Part shown: one piece after another, positions 15,005 to 22,539 of the stretch
How positions within the stretch are numbered: position 1 is the first letter of the stretch
How the letters are laid out: the number at the start of each line of letters is the position of its first letter
Origin: a virus
Strand: one strand, 5' to 3'
IMG/VR virus record: IMGVR_UViG_3300036806_000225
Span: 1 to 25,024 of that record
DNA: 25,024 bases
Program-made: the position numbers and the translations under genes
The notes under the pieces: generated by a model
Told to the model about the DNA's origin: nothing
The model's database searches: none
What the model saw: the letters and a program-made list of their open reading frames with translations, nothing else

Positions 15005-15793
15005 CTAGGGCTGAGGCCCGAGGCCGAGCCAGTAGCGCAGCACCGGGTAGGAGGCGTACAGCCGTGACCCGCTGCGCCTGACGCCCTCGGTGTAAGGCCG
15101 GAGCGGCATCCACACCTGCACACCGGGGCGGGGGACGCTCACGGCCTTGAGCGGGTCGTCATCAATGAGCACGGCCGGGTGGCTCTCGCCGTAGCGCTGC
15201 GCCATGAACGCGGGCTTGTTGCCGTGGCCGACCGCGTTCACCTCAACCGCCGGGCCGCCCCAGTCGTGCAGCCACTGCTCCGTCGCCTCTTGCAGCGACG
15301 GGTGGCGCTCGGTGGTGATCAGGCACTCGTACCCGGCCTCATGTGCGTCATTGAGCGTGCCGAGTGCGCGGAAGTCGGGTGCCTCGGTGGCGGCGAACGC
15401 TGGCTGGCGGTGCTCGGCGGCGATCCACGCGCCCTGGGCATCGGGGAGGCGGTCGGTGCGGAGCGTGCCGGGGAAAAAGCCTTGCGACTGGGGTGAGTAG
15501 GTGGTGCCGAACCGGGCGTTCAGCGCCTGGCAGAGGGCTTCGGCGGTGAAGGCGAGGATTCCGTCCACGTCCCACACCAGGGTGGGGCGGTGGGTCAGCG
15601 GGTCCTGTTCAGGCGGCCAGCCGCCGTCCTGGGTGGCGGCGGCGATGGTGCGGGGAATGTTCCAGGCGGCTTCCAGGAGCGGCAGCCCGGACGCTGAGGC
15701 GGCACGCTGAATGTCGGCCAGGACGAGATGCCCAGGGTCGCCGTGATCGGTGGAAGGGACGAGGCACCCGCAGTCCGTGCAGACCTTGACCAC
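15005..15793 (-). CDS. HAD-like hydrolase with N-terminal CxxC segment, 262 aa
   Basis: The core carries HAD motif I as LVWDVDGIL (Asp75, Asp77), a motif II region CLITTERHPS and a motif IV-like VLIDDDPLKA, so a phosphatase or 5'-nucleotidase role is likely; the second motif I Asp is present but the usual Thr is Ile (DVDGI). The N-terminus is a separate small module with CTDCGC and DHGDPGH that may bind zinc. The first start in frame is GTG at 15793, but the natural N-terminus may lie in another frame (15794-15869), separated by a run of six G. It lies between MuF-like and Ig-like genes, an odd site for a metabolic enzyme. Confidence 0.65.
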   Translation of the reverse strand: MVKVCTDCGCLVPSTDHGDPGHLVLADIQRAASASGLPLLEAAWNIPRTIAAATQDGGWPPEQDPLTHRPTLVWDVDGILAFTAEALCQALNARFGTTYSPQSQGFFPGTLRTDRLPDAQGAWIAAEHRQPAFAATEAPDFRALGTLNDAHEAGYECLITTERHPSLQEATEQWLHDWGGPAVEVNAVGHGNKPAFMAQRYGESHPAVLIDDDPLKAVSVPRPGVQVWMPLRPYTEGVRRSGSRLYASYPVLRYWLGLGPQP

Positions 15794-15869
15794 CCCCCGG
15801 TTCGCCGTCGCCGGGAACCGGCATCCACCACGGGATGAGCGGGCGCTCGATCCCCGCCATCTCGCTCAC
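15609..15869 (-). other. Alternate-frame 5' end of the HAD-like gene (frameshift site)
   Basis: A GTG at 15869 overlaps the MuF-like stop as GTGA, the usual junction here, and opens MSEMAGIERPLIPWWMPVPG. At a run of six G (15793-15798) this frame would need to lose one base to join VVKVCTDCGC of the HAD-like protein; otherwise it runs on to 15609 as Arg-rich, non-biological-looking sequence. A programmed slip, a real mutation or a homopolymer sequence error are all possible. Confidence 0.45.
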
Positions 15870-16795
15870 CGCTGCGGCTCCCCCTTCGGGGGCGGGGCCT
15901 GTGCGGGCAAGATCGAGCAGCGGCACCGTGGGTGGGCGGGGACTGTCTTCTGGCCGCTGGGGAACACAGATCCGAGCGGGACCGGGCTCGCTTTCTGGTT
16001 AGCCATGCAGCGGGCACACACAAGCGAGTCGTTGCGGGTCTGCCAGCGTATCCACTTGACCCCGGCGGCCTGGTAGACGGCGAACGCCGCCCAGCCGGAC
16101 GCCCAGGTGACCTCTGTCTGGGTGACCAAGAGGGCGCTAACAAGGCTAGAGAGGATGTCATTGATGGCCTGCGCCAGCCGGTCGCCGTCCCAGCCCTCAC
16201 GCAGCGCCTGGGTCAGGACCCGCTGGATCCGGGACATGCGGGTCTGGAGTATCCAGCCGATCCGCTGCTGCCCGGCGATGATCAGTTCCTCGAGCGCGGC
16301 CTCGGCGCCTTCCACCTCGCCGACACCGAGGACGGCGATGGCTGAGGCCCAGCCGAGCGCGAACGCGGCGGCCCACAGGGCGCCGAGGATCGCCACCAGG
16401 ATGGCGAACAGCGCGGCCGTGACGCCGAGCCCGTTCAGGAACTGCCGCGGCGCAGGCCGGGTGGTGGTCTGCTGCTGCGGTGGCGGTGGCTGCTGTGCCG
16501 GTGCCCCGCCGCTGCTACGCCGGCGCTTCTTCTTCTTGCGCTTTTTCGGGACGCCGCGGCGGTGGCGGGGCACCAGGCCTCTGCTGCCCAGCCAGCCCTG
16601 GGCGACGAGCGCCACGTTCACGCCCGCGGCGAGGGCGGAGGCGAGCTTCTGCGCCTGCTCGGCGGCCAGCTGCTGGTCGGAGAACCAGCCGGGCCACTGC
16701 TGGTTCATGAACGCCGCTTTCGCAGCGTCCTGGCCGAGCAGGAGGGCACCCATGCGGGTGACGGCTAGCTCCAGGTCAGGCCCGTCAGGCTCCAC
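15866..16795 (-). CDS. MuF-like minor head protein with hydrophobic insert
   Basis: The C-terminus has the MuF signature: VCARCMANQ at about residue 259-266, then PLGSVFPSG and PAHPRCRCSILP, where Cys and His likely bind zinc. MuF proteins sit at the portal and aid head morphogenesis or DNA ejection. Unusual for the family, the first half contains a run of ten basic residues (KKRKKKKRRR, about 81-91), a Pro/Gln/Thr-rich linker and about 35 hydrophobic residues (VTAALFAILVAILGALWAAA onward, about 124-160) that could cross or bind a membrane. The start is GTG, with GGAGGGG nine bases upstream. Confidence 0.75.
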   Translation of the reverse strand: MEPDGPDLELAVTRMGALLLGQDAAKAAFMNQQWPGWFSDQQLAAEQAQKLASALAAGVNVALVAQGWLGSRGLVPRHRRGVPKKRKKKKRRRSSGGAPAQQPPPPQQQTTTRPAPRQFLNGLGVTAALFAILVAILGALWAAAFALGWASAIAVLGVGEVEGAEAALEELIIAGQQRIGWILQTRMSRIQRVLTQALREGWDGDRLAQAINDILSSLVSALLVTQTEVTWASGWAAFAVYQAAGVKWIRWQTRNDSLVCARCMANQKASPVPLGSVFPSGQKTVPAHPRCRCSILPAQAPPPKGEPQR

Positions 16796-16820
16796 GGGCC
16801 GTCACCCCTCCGTCAGGTCA

Positions 16821-16922
16821 CTAGCCCTTGAGGCTGACGACGATCACTGTGCCGCAGACGAGGGCGACGATCGCTACGAGGGCGGAGGCCCAGACGATGG
16901 AATCCACTGCCGCTCCCGTCAT
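16821..16922 (-). CDS. Tiny single-span membrane protein, 33 aa
   Basis: Starting at ATG 16922 the frame encodes a short polar head (MTGAAVD), one membrane span (SIVWASALVAIVALVCG then TVIVVS) and a KG tail before TAG. The hydrophobic pattern is too regular to be chance in this GC-rich DNA. No strong ribosome binding site is seen. It lies 25 bp upstream of the MuF-like gene, which itself has a hydrophobic segment, so a partner role is possible. Its small size resembles holin-like or accessory phage membrane peptides, but nothing shows a lysis role. Confidence 0.5.
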   Translation of the reverse strand: MTGAAVDSIVWASALVAIVALVCGTVIVVSLKG

Positions 16923-16957
16923 GGCCTGACACCACCCCGGCGTGTCGCGGCGGCTTA

Positions 16958-16989
16958 TTTACATAGCCCTGGGTAAACTTTTCTACATG
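16958..16989 (+). promoter_or_regulatory. Putative PadR promoter and operator
   Basis: TTTAC (16958-16962) and GTAAA (16973-16977) form an inverted repeat in a locally AT-rich patch. A -10-like TAAACT at 16974-16979 lies seven bases before the ATG at 16987, so the gene may be leaderless, and the repeat overlaps the -10 as an autoregulatory operator would. No ribosome binding site is visible. Confidence 0.45.
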
Positions 16990-17283
16990 GCCCGAATGAC
17001 CCTGCGCATCCTGGAAGTCGTCGCCGTCCTGATGGAAGCCCCCGAGGGTGAGGTGTACGGCCTCCAGGTCATGCAGCAGACCGGCCTGGCCAGCGGGGCC
17101 GCCTATCCCCTGCTGGAGCAGATGAAACAGGCCGGATGGGTCACCGGGCGATGGGAGGACATTGACGAGCACAAGGAGGGGCGCCGGGCCCGCCAGTATT
17201 ACCGGATTACACCGGACGGTGTAGTGGCGGCCCGGCAGGCGATGTCCCGGCTGCCGCTGTCCCTGACGGGAAAGGAGGCCTAG
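16987..17283 (+). CDS. PadR-family transcriptional regulator, 98 aa
   Basis: A winged-helix protein of PadR type: helix ILEVVAVLMEAP, then VYGLQVMQQTGLASGAAYP (recognition helix) and the wing LEQMKQAGWVTGRWED ... ARQYYRITPDGV. Members bind short palindromes and often repress their own gene; the inverted repeat just upstream fits. ATG 16987 is chosen over the ATG at 16942 because the upstream part is the promoter. It runs opposite to the head genes on both sides and leads into the zinc-ribbon gene by a one-base TAGTG overlap. Its target in the phage cycle is unknown. Confidence 0.82.
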   Translation: MARMTLRILEVVAVLMEAPEGEVYGLQVMQQTGLASGAAYPLLEQMKQAGWVTGRWEDIDEHKEGRRARQYYRITPDGVVAARQAMSRLPLSLTGKEA

Positions 17284-17876
17284 TGGGCCGCAAGGAACAC
17301 GAACTTCCGGAAAAGGTAATCTGGGCCACGCATGCGCTGCTAACGGCCTGGGAGCATATGAATCCGAGCGCTCCCCTGAAAACCGCCGAGGTCTTCAAGT
17401 ACCTTGAAGGGCGGATGGCACCGCGCAGGCTGGGTGATGCACTTCGCGCCGCGGCAAACGAAGGCCTGGCAGAACATCCGGCCCGTGGCATCTGGGTTCC
17501 CACCGCCTGCGCGTGGGCGATGCGCGCCGCCCTTGAGGACTTCACGCTCCGCCGATGGGCCTTCTGTGATGTCTGCACCAAGGCCTTTAAGCCAGCCACC
17601 GACGGGCAACTGCGATGCTCAGAAGCCTGCCGTGAGTTCGTGCGGCGGTACAAGAAAATACCTACGGAACAACTTCCAAAGCTCTGGGCCGAGGCCCAGG
17701 CCCGCGAAGGACCGTGCCCAAGTGGCAAAGTTGCCTACCCAGACAAGAAGGCTGCCAGGAAGGGCGGCCAGGGCGTTACATACCTGCGCTACAGCGGCTG
17801 CCCCGGCTGGATCGACGTCTACCAGTGCGGCAAGTGCTCAAGCTGGCACCTGACATCCAAGCCGCAGCGGGCCTAG
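17283..17876 (+). CDS. Two zinc-site hypothetical protein, 197 aa
   Basis: Residues 1-80 are helical and may form a winged-helix-like fold (LKTAEVFKYLEGRMAPRRLG). CDVC ... CSEAC at about 97-118 forms a first zinc site. The C-terminal part has CPSGKVAYPDKKAARKGG, then DVYQCGKCSSWHLTSKP, a small zinc ribbon common in actinobacterial proteins. The start GTG has AAAGGAGG five bases upstream and overlaps the PadR stop by one base. The stop lies in CTAG at 17873-17876, shared with the portal gene. Probably nucleic-acid binding; function unknown. Confidence 0.75.
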   Translation: MGRKEHELPEKVIWATHALLTAWEHMNPSAPLKTAEVFKYLEGRMAPRRLGDALRAAANEGLAEHPARGIWVPTACAWAMRAALEDFTLRRWAFCDVCTKAFKPATDGQLRCSEACREFVRRYKKIPTEQLPKLWAEAQAREGPCPSGKVAYPDKKAARKGGQGVTYLRYSGCPGWIDVYQCGKCSSWHLTSKPQRA

Positions 17877-20800
17877 CCGCCGGCGTGCGACCGCTTGAGT
17901 TTCTCCCACTCGGCGTCCGCACGGGTGGCGGCCTGCTGAACCTGCGGGGTGACCTTGACCTTGCCGCCGAAAGCGGTCCCGTGTTTCCACTCGCGAATCG
18001 CCTGAATCGCGGTAGCGATAGCGTGGGATTCGCTGTACCCCTCGTCCCTCATGAGCGCCCGCGCAGTGTTCTGATGGTAGGCGGGGAGTTGCTGCATGGA
18101 TGGGACGTGCCTGTCGGGAGTGTGCCACAGGCCCTCGTGGCCGAGCGGATGGTGGACCGTGGAGACGACCGGCGTCTGCGCCGACTTGGACAGCGCCCGC
18201 CGGATCAGCTTCGCGTCCGCCGAAAGCTCCGGCCGCACCGCCGGGTTGTCCTTGATCTGCTCCGGGTACCACCAGGCGAGTGCTTCAACTGTGTCGCCGT
18301 CCGGGTCGCCGTCGGGGTTGGCCACCTCATCGCGGTCCCCGAAGACGTCGACGGCATCCTCGGACGGGACGGTGAGCACGAAGCCGCGGTAGCGGCCGTT
18401 GGAGGCGTTCCACAGCCCGTCCAGGTCCCCGTCAGGCGCGGCCACGCCGACCTCTTCGCTCCACTCGCGGAAAGCGGCCTCGAGCGCGTTCTCACCCTCG
18501 TCCAGCCGTCCGCCGGGGAACTCCCACAGGCCGCCGGCGTTGTCGCCGTCATCGACGGCGCGCTGAAGCATGAGGATGCGCCCGGTGTCGGCCGCCCGCA
18601 CCACGAGCCCAGCCGCGCGCAGGCCTTTCTTGCCCTTGACCGCCGCGTCGCCGATCGGGAACCGCTGCACCTCGCTGCCGCGGTGCACTGACAGGTGGGT
18701 GAAGACCACCGGCCGGGGTGCCAGCGGGGCCGGGAGGGGCTCCCCCTCGTCCAGGTAGGCGAGGGTGACGTGGGGACGCCAGTCCTTGTGCTCGCTGGCG
18801 GACAGGTGCTCCAGGTCCGCCCGCAGCATCTGCGCGCCGGGGACGTGCGCCGGGATGTAGGCGGGGACCTTGCCGTCGCTGCTGGCGCTGGCCGGGAAGG
18901 TGGCGATGCCGGACAGTTCGCCCGCGAGCGGGCCGCTCATCCCTGCTGCCGCATTCCTGGCTTCGGTGCACGCCTGGGCGAACAGTTCGTCACGCACGTC
19001 CGGGCCGAGGTAGACCACGGTGATGTGGTGGTCGGTGACGCCACCCGGCAGGGGCTGGACGGTGCCTTCCGGCAGGTCCAGGGAGATCATCCCCGAGCGC
19101 GGCGTCAGGCCCGGCGTACCGCCTTTGACTGTCGGCGCAACGCCCGCGATGGTGGCCTTGGCCAGGTCGCACGCGAGGTCGACGCCCACACCCTTGGCCA
19201 GGGATTCGCTGATCTGCGCGAGGGCACCCTGGCCGATGGAGCGGGGCTGCCACGAGCTTACGGCGCCCCCCCGGCGCAGATGGGCTCGCAGCAGCCCCAG
19301 TTCCCGCAGCGCCGGCTTGACACCTGCGGCGGGAGCATCGGCGGTCACCGGCACATCACCGGCGAGCAGCGCTGCTGTGATCGCCTTGCGTACCGGTGAC
19401 GGCTCCCCGCCTGCCGTCTTGGCAGTCTTGGCCCGGTGTGCGGACGCGGCCCCCGCGTGCGCCGGCGTGCCCGTTGGGCCGGTGGAACGCTGCGCGTGGC
19501 TGACGGCCTGGGCCTGCTGGTGGCGCTGGCCGGACGACAGCCGGTTCCGTGGCACCGTCGGCGCGACGCTCGGGCCGCCGGCCTGGGGGGTGCCGCCGGG
19601 CAGGGCCAGCGCGCCCGCCGGGCCTTTGCCGCCCGGGCCACCGGGGCCGCCGGGGCCGGGTGCGCCGCCGAGTGGCTGCGCGGTCGCGTTCGTGACGCCG
19701 GTGAGCGGCACCAGGCCGCCCCACTGCGTCGCCCACCCCGGGTCGGAGGTGATCTCCAGGCCCCACGGGTCGCGGCCCAGTTCCTTGCGCGCCTCGTCAA
19801 TCGACGCGAGGCCAACCTCGACCTGCTGGGCGAGGACCGGGGTGAGGGTCGCGGCGTCCGGCTCCTCGGACATGCCGTCCCACTGCCACTCCATGTCCCA
19901 CTGGCCGCAGACCGTCTGGATGATCCGGTCGAACAGGGCGAGTTTGAAGAACAGCAGGATCGGGACGGTCGACTTGCGGTCCCGGATGCCGACCTGGGCG
20001 GTGACGGTCTGGCGGGCCGACCCGGATGAGGCGGCGGCGGCGGACAGCTGGGGGATGATGCCGACCTCGAACGGCTGCACGTCGAAACCCATGCACGTCT
20101 GGATCTGCACCAGGGTGTCGAAGTCGTCGGCGAGGACGGTGGACTTCTGCGGGTCGATCTTCGAGCCGCCCGGCAGGACGATGATCTTGTGCTTCCACGC
20201 CTGGTCGCCGGCGATGGCGTTCAGCGCGTCCTGGAGTTCCCGCAGCTGGGAGGGGGTCATGGACGTGTCGCCGGGCGAGATGTACACGGCCGGGACGGTG
20301 CCCTCGGTGTAATACTGCCGCTGCCATTCCTGCTTGTTCAGGCCCGTCATGACCGGCACCAGGGCACGCTCGATGAAGCTCATGCCGTACGGCGTCCACA
20401 CCCTTTTGGTGAACGGCATGTACATGAGCTGGTCGCTGCGGTACTCCGCCGTCAGTTCCTCATCGGGCGCGGCACCGTCGCGCTGCTCCTCGATCAGGGT
20501 CATCAGGTCCACGCGGGGCACGCCGTACTCGAACTGCTGGAACGCCGGGTTCGGGGGCGTGGGGCGGCCGCCGCGGACCGTCACGAGCGGCTTGATCAGC
20601 GCACCGTCGATCAGGTCCAGCGCCGCGATGGACGTCCCCATCAGGCCCTTGCCGGCGAGCCTGGACGGCTGCGCGTAGAGGCTGATCGAGTCGGTGACGA
20701 ACAGTTCCTCGAGGATGGCGTTGAACCAGCCGGTGAAGTCGTCGTACTGCTCAGGGTCGGGCTTGCGGAAGAACCGGATCACCTTGTCGCGGCGCTCGGC

Positions 20801-21313
20801 GAAGTCGGCCGCGGCCTTGTGGTCGCCGCGCATCGCCTTCGCCGCCTGCGCGGTCGGCGCGATGTCCCACGCGATCGACCGCAGCTCGGACTTGCGCAAC
20901 TCGATGCACGCCCGCGCGACCGAGTACAGGTCACACAGCTGGCGCAGCGTGGAGAACGAGGCGAGCTTGCCGACGCCCTGCTGCCCAGGCTGGAAACCCG
21001 GCATGTTGTAGGAGACCGGGTACTCGTACCGGCGCGGCTCGGGCCGCTCAGCCCCCGGCTCGGGGACGTCGATCGGCACCGGCTGGATAGGGGCCAGCGG
21101 GCCGAACATGCCGCCGAGGAACGTGCGCCAGTCCCTGGGCAGCGCGGCGTTCGTGCCGTACTGGTGCGCGCCGAACGACTCGTTGTAGGACGCCACCAGC
21201 GGGCTCGGGCCGGGCCCGACGTAGGGCGCCGGGTTGTTGCCGTACCCGCCCATCGACGGCGCCGGCGCGGTGGCCTTGAGCGCACGCATCACGGCGCGGG
21301 GGTCAGCAGCCAC
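17873..21313 (-). CDS. Portal protein fused to 2H phosphoesterase and Nudix domains
   Basis: Residues ~1-540 are a phage portal: long helices, KQEWQRQYYTEGTVPAVYI, and AQQVEVGLASIDEARKELG near the end. A collagen-like Gly/Pro linker follows (about 545-575). Two HxT motifs (His763-Ile-Thr in HHITVVYLG and His848-Val-Thr in RPHVTLAYL) define a 2H phosphoesterase (LigT/2'-5' RNA ligase-like). A full Nudix box, G-x5-E-x7-REW-x-EE-x-GV, spans 935-957 inside a domain at about 905-1040. The last ~95 residues form another helical domain with RALMRDEGYSESHAIATAI. GTG start; stop in CTAG shared with the opposing gene. Portal forms the DNA gate at one capsid vertex; the enzyme tail would be carried in or on the virion. 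Confidence 0.88.
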   Translation of the reverse strand: MAADPRAVMRALKATAPAPSMGGYGNNPAPYVGPGPSPLVASYNESFGAHQYGTNAALPRDWRTFLGGMFGPLAPIQPVPIDVPEPGAERPEPRRYEYPVSYNMPGFQPGQQGVGKLASFSTLRQLCDLYSVARACIELRKSELRSIAWDIAPTAQAAKAMRGDHKAAADFAERRDKVIRFFRKPDPEQYDDFTGWFNAILEELFVTDSISLYAQPSRLAGKGLMGTSIAALDLIDGALIKPLVTVRGGRPTPPNPAFQQFEYGVPRVDLMTLIEEQRDGAAPDEELTAEYRSDQLMYMPFTKRVWTPYGMSFIERALVPVMTGLNKQEWQRQYYTEGTVPAVYISPGDTSMTPSQLRELQDALNAIAGDQAWKHKIIVLPGGSKIDPQKSTVLADDFDTLVQIQTCMGFDVQPFEVGIIPQLSAAAASSGSARQTVTAQVGIRDRKSTVPILLFFKLALFDRIIQTVCGQWDMEWQWDGMSEEPDAATLTPVLAQQVEVGLASIDEARKELGRDPWGLEITSDPGWATQWGGLVPLTGVTNATAQPLGGAPGPGGPGGPGGKGPAGALALPGGTPQAGGPSVAPTVPRNRLSSGQRHQQAQAVSHAQRSTGPTGTPAHAGAASAHRAKTAKTAGGEPSPVRKAITAALLAGDVPVTADAPAAGVKPALRELGLLRAHLRRGGAVSSWQPRSIGQGALAQISESLAKGVGVDLACDLAKATIAGVAPTVKGGTPGLTPRSGMISLDLPEGTVQPLPGGVTDHHITVVYLGPDVRDELFAQACTEARNAAAGMSGPLAGELSGIATFPASASSDGKVPAYIPAHVPGAQMLRADLEHLSASEHKDWRPHVTLAYLDEGEPLPAPLAPRPVVFTHLSVHRGSEVQRFPIGDAAVKGKKGLRAAGLVVRAADTGRILMLQRAVDDGDNAGGLWEFPGGRLDEGENALEAAFREWSEEVGVAAPDGDLDGLWNASNGRYRGFVLTVPSEDAVDVFGDRDEVANPDGDPDGDTVEALAWWYPEQIKDNPAVRPELSADAKLIRRALSKSAQTPVVSTVHHPLGHEGLWHTPDRHVPSMQQLPAYHQNTARALMRDEGYSESHAIATAIQAIREWKHGTAFGGKVKVTPQVQQAATRADAEWEKLKRSHAGG

Positions 21314-21470
21314 CTGCTCACCCCCCGGACGTGGCTAGGTGAGGATGGTGGCAGTCCCCGGCAGCAAGAAAGGCGCGGTCCCGCCTGCGCGGATACCACA
21401 CCTCTTCGCACCGGAGTTTAATGGGGCGCCAGCGCGGCGGCAAGCCGGGCGCGGAGAAAGGTGCGGGAGA
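21314..21470 (+). other. Divergent gap between portal and 21471 gene
   Basis: The plus-strand frame of the 21471 gene stays open back to 21339 and encodes VPGSKKGAVPPARIPHLFAP, which looks protein-like, so an N-terminal extension or a separate short leader gene is possible. A G-rich tract before the portal start resembles that of other divergent gaps. No clear promoter is seen. Confidence 0.3.
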
Positions 21471-21923
21471 ATGTCAGAGGTGGATGTTAAGGCGGTCCAG
21501 TGGCTGCGGGAGCAGGTGCAGGCGCGGCTGGAGACGGCGCGAGCAGCTGCACAGGCCGACGGAACCCACCCAGCCTGGGAAGCGCCATTCGGCGGCGACT
21601 TCCTGGTTGATGCCGCCGACCCGGACTACGCGATCATCGTGGGCACGCTTGGCGAGATCGCAGTCCACATGGCCCTGAACGACCCGCAGGACGTCATTGC
21701 CCGGTGTGAGGTGGAACTAGCCATCCTGGACGAGCACCAGTTCGATACCACCGGGAAGTTTGGTGCGCCGGACCGGCCCCGGTGCCTCGTGTGCCTCACT
21801 GACCGGGACGGCTATGAAGAGCTATGGGTAGCTGACCCGTGGCCATGCAAGACGATCCAGCACGTCGCGTCGGGCCACAGGCACCGGGCAGGCTGGGCTG
21901 AGCACTGGGGAGGGGGGGCATGA
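21471..21923 (+). CDS. DUF6221-like small protein, 150 aa
   Basis: The pattern matches a conserved actinobacterial and actinophage protein: an N-terminal helix (VQWLREQVQARLETARAAAQ), a core with MALNDPQDVIARCEVELAIL-DEH, a CLVC pair and a C-terminal WVADPWPCKTIQHVASGH. These proteins usually have a Cys pair plus a WPCxT motif, as here, suggesting a zinc site, but no function is known. GGGAGA lies directly before the ATG at 21471 and GGAGAAAGG further up. The next gene starts at ATGA overlap, so three genes (21471-22416) form one operon. Confidence 0.75.
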   Translation: MSEVDVKAVQWLREQVQARLETARAAAQADGTHPAWEAPFGGDFLVDAADPDYAIIVGTLGEIAVHMALNDPQDVIARCEVELAILDEHQFDTTGKFGAPDRPRCLVCLTDRDGYEELWVADPWPCKTIQHVASGHRHRAGWAEHWGGGA

Positions 21924-22237
21924 GCTATGCGGACGGGATCATCGAGGACTACTTCCGCCGCGCTGGCCATCCGCATGATCAGGCGATGGACGCCACGTGG
22001 CAGTTTGAGCGCGCCTTGCTGCGGGACATGCTGACCCGGCTGGAAGTGATCCTTGAGGACGAGGGCGTAGACCGCACCACTGCGGGACGCGTCATCCGGT
22101 GCATGCTCTACGGCTCGCCGTCGCCCGCCGCAGCCGAGATGCGGATGCGTGAGGCGGAGAGGACGATGGACCTCCTACGGCGGCTGCCGCCTGTGCCGAT
22201 CGAGATCATCGACCTGAAACCGAAGAGACCACGATGA
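21920..22237 (+). CDS. Helical hypothetical protein, 105 aa
   Basis: Not recognised. Nearly all helical: IIEDYFRRAGHPHDQAMDA, then ERALLRDMLTRLEVILEDEG and EMRMREAERTMDLLRRLPP, closing with a basic tail KPKRPR. It has no cysteine cluster or membrane segment. It is joined at both ends by ATGA overlaps to the DUF6221-like gene and a Cys-pair gene, so it belongs to the same operon. Confidence 0.65.
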   Translation: MSYADGIIEDYFRRAGHPHDQAMDATWQFERALLRDMLTRLEVILEDEGVDRTTAGRVIRCMLYGSPSPAAAEMRMREAERTMDLLRRLPPVPIEIIDLKPKRPR

Positions 22238-22416
22238 GCGCCCCACGGGGATGGCTGCGCTGCGCCACCTGCGGCACTTTGATGCCGCGCGATCCCCCGT
22301 GCTCCGACTTGGCGCTGCTCACGCTGCACTGGATGAGCGGGCACCCGGAACGACGGCTCGAACTGCACCCCGAAGACGCGTGGTTCCTGACATCTGTATC
22401 GCAAGTTGCGATGTAG
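22234..22416 (+). CDS. Cys-pair small protein, 60 aa
   Basis: Not recognised. CATC at residues 10-13, a further Cys at about 23 and two His later (TLHWMSGHPERR) could form a single treble-clef-like zinc site. The ATG overlaps the preceding stop as ATGA. It is the last gene of the 21471 operon; a CCCCGGGGG palindrome follows at once. Confidence 0.6.
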   Translation: MSAPRGWLRCATCGTLMPRDPPCSDLALLTLHWMSGHPERRLELHPEDAWFLTSVSQVAM

Positions 22417-22539
22417 CCCCGGGGGCAGACATCTGTTCACTCCTCCCGAACGCCCACGCTGATCTTCGCCTGCCGTTAGCCTGCGCGTAGCCGTAAAGAC
22501 ACGAAACGTAATGCAAGGGTAAAGCGGGGGGAGCGAATC

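Noticed and set aside
20189-21421. Plus-strand frame of about 410 codons antisense to the portal
   Set aside because: Composition is that of a shadow frame; portal motifs are clear on the minus strand.
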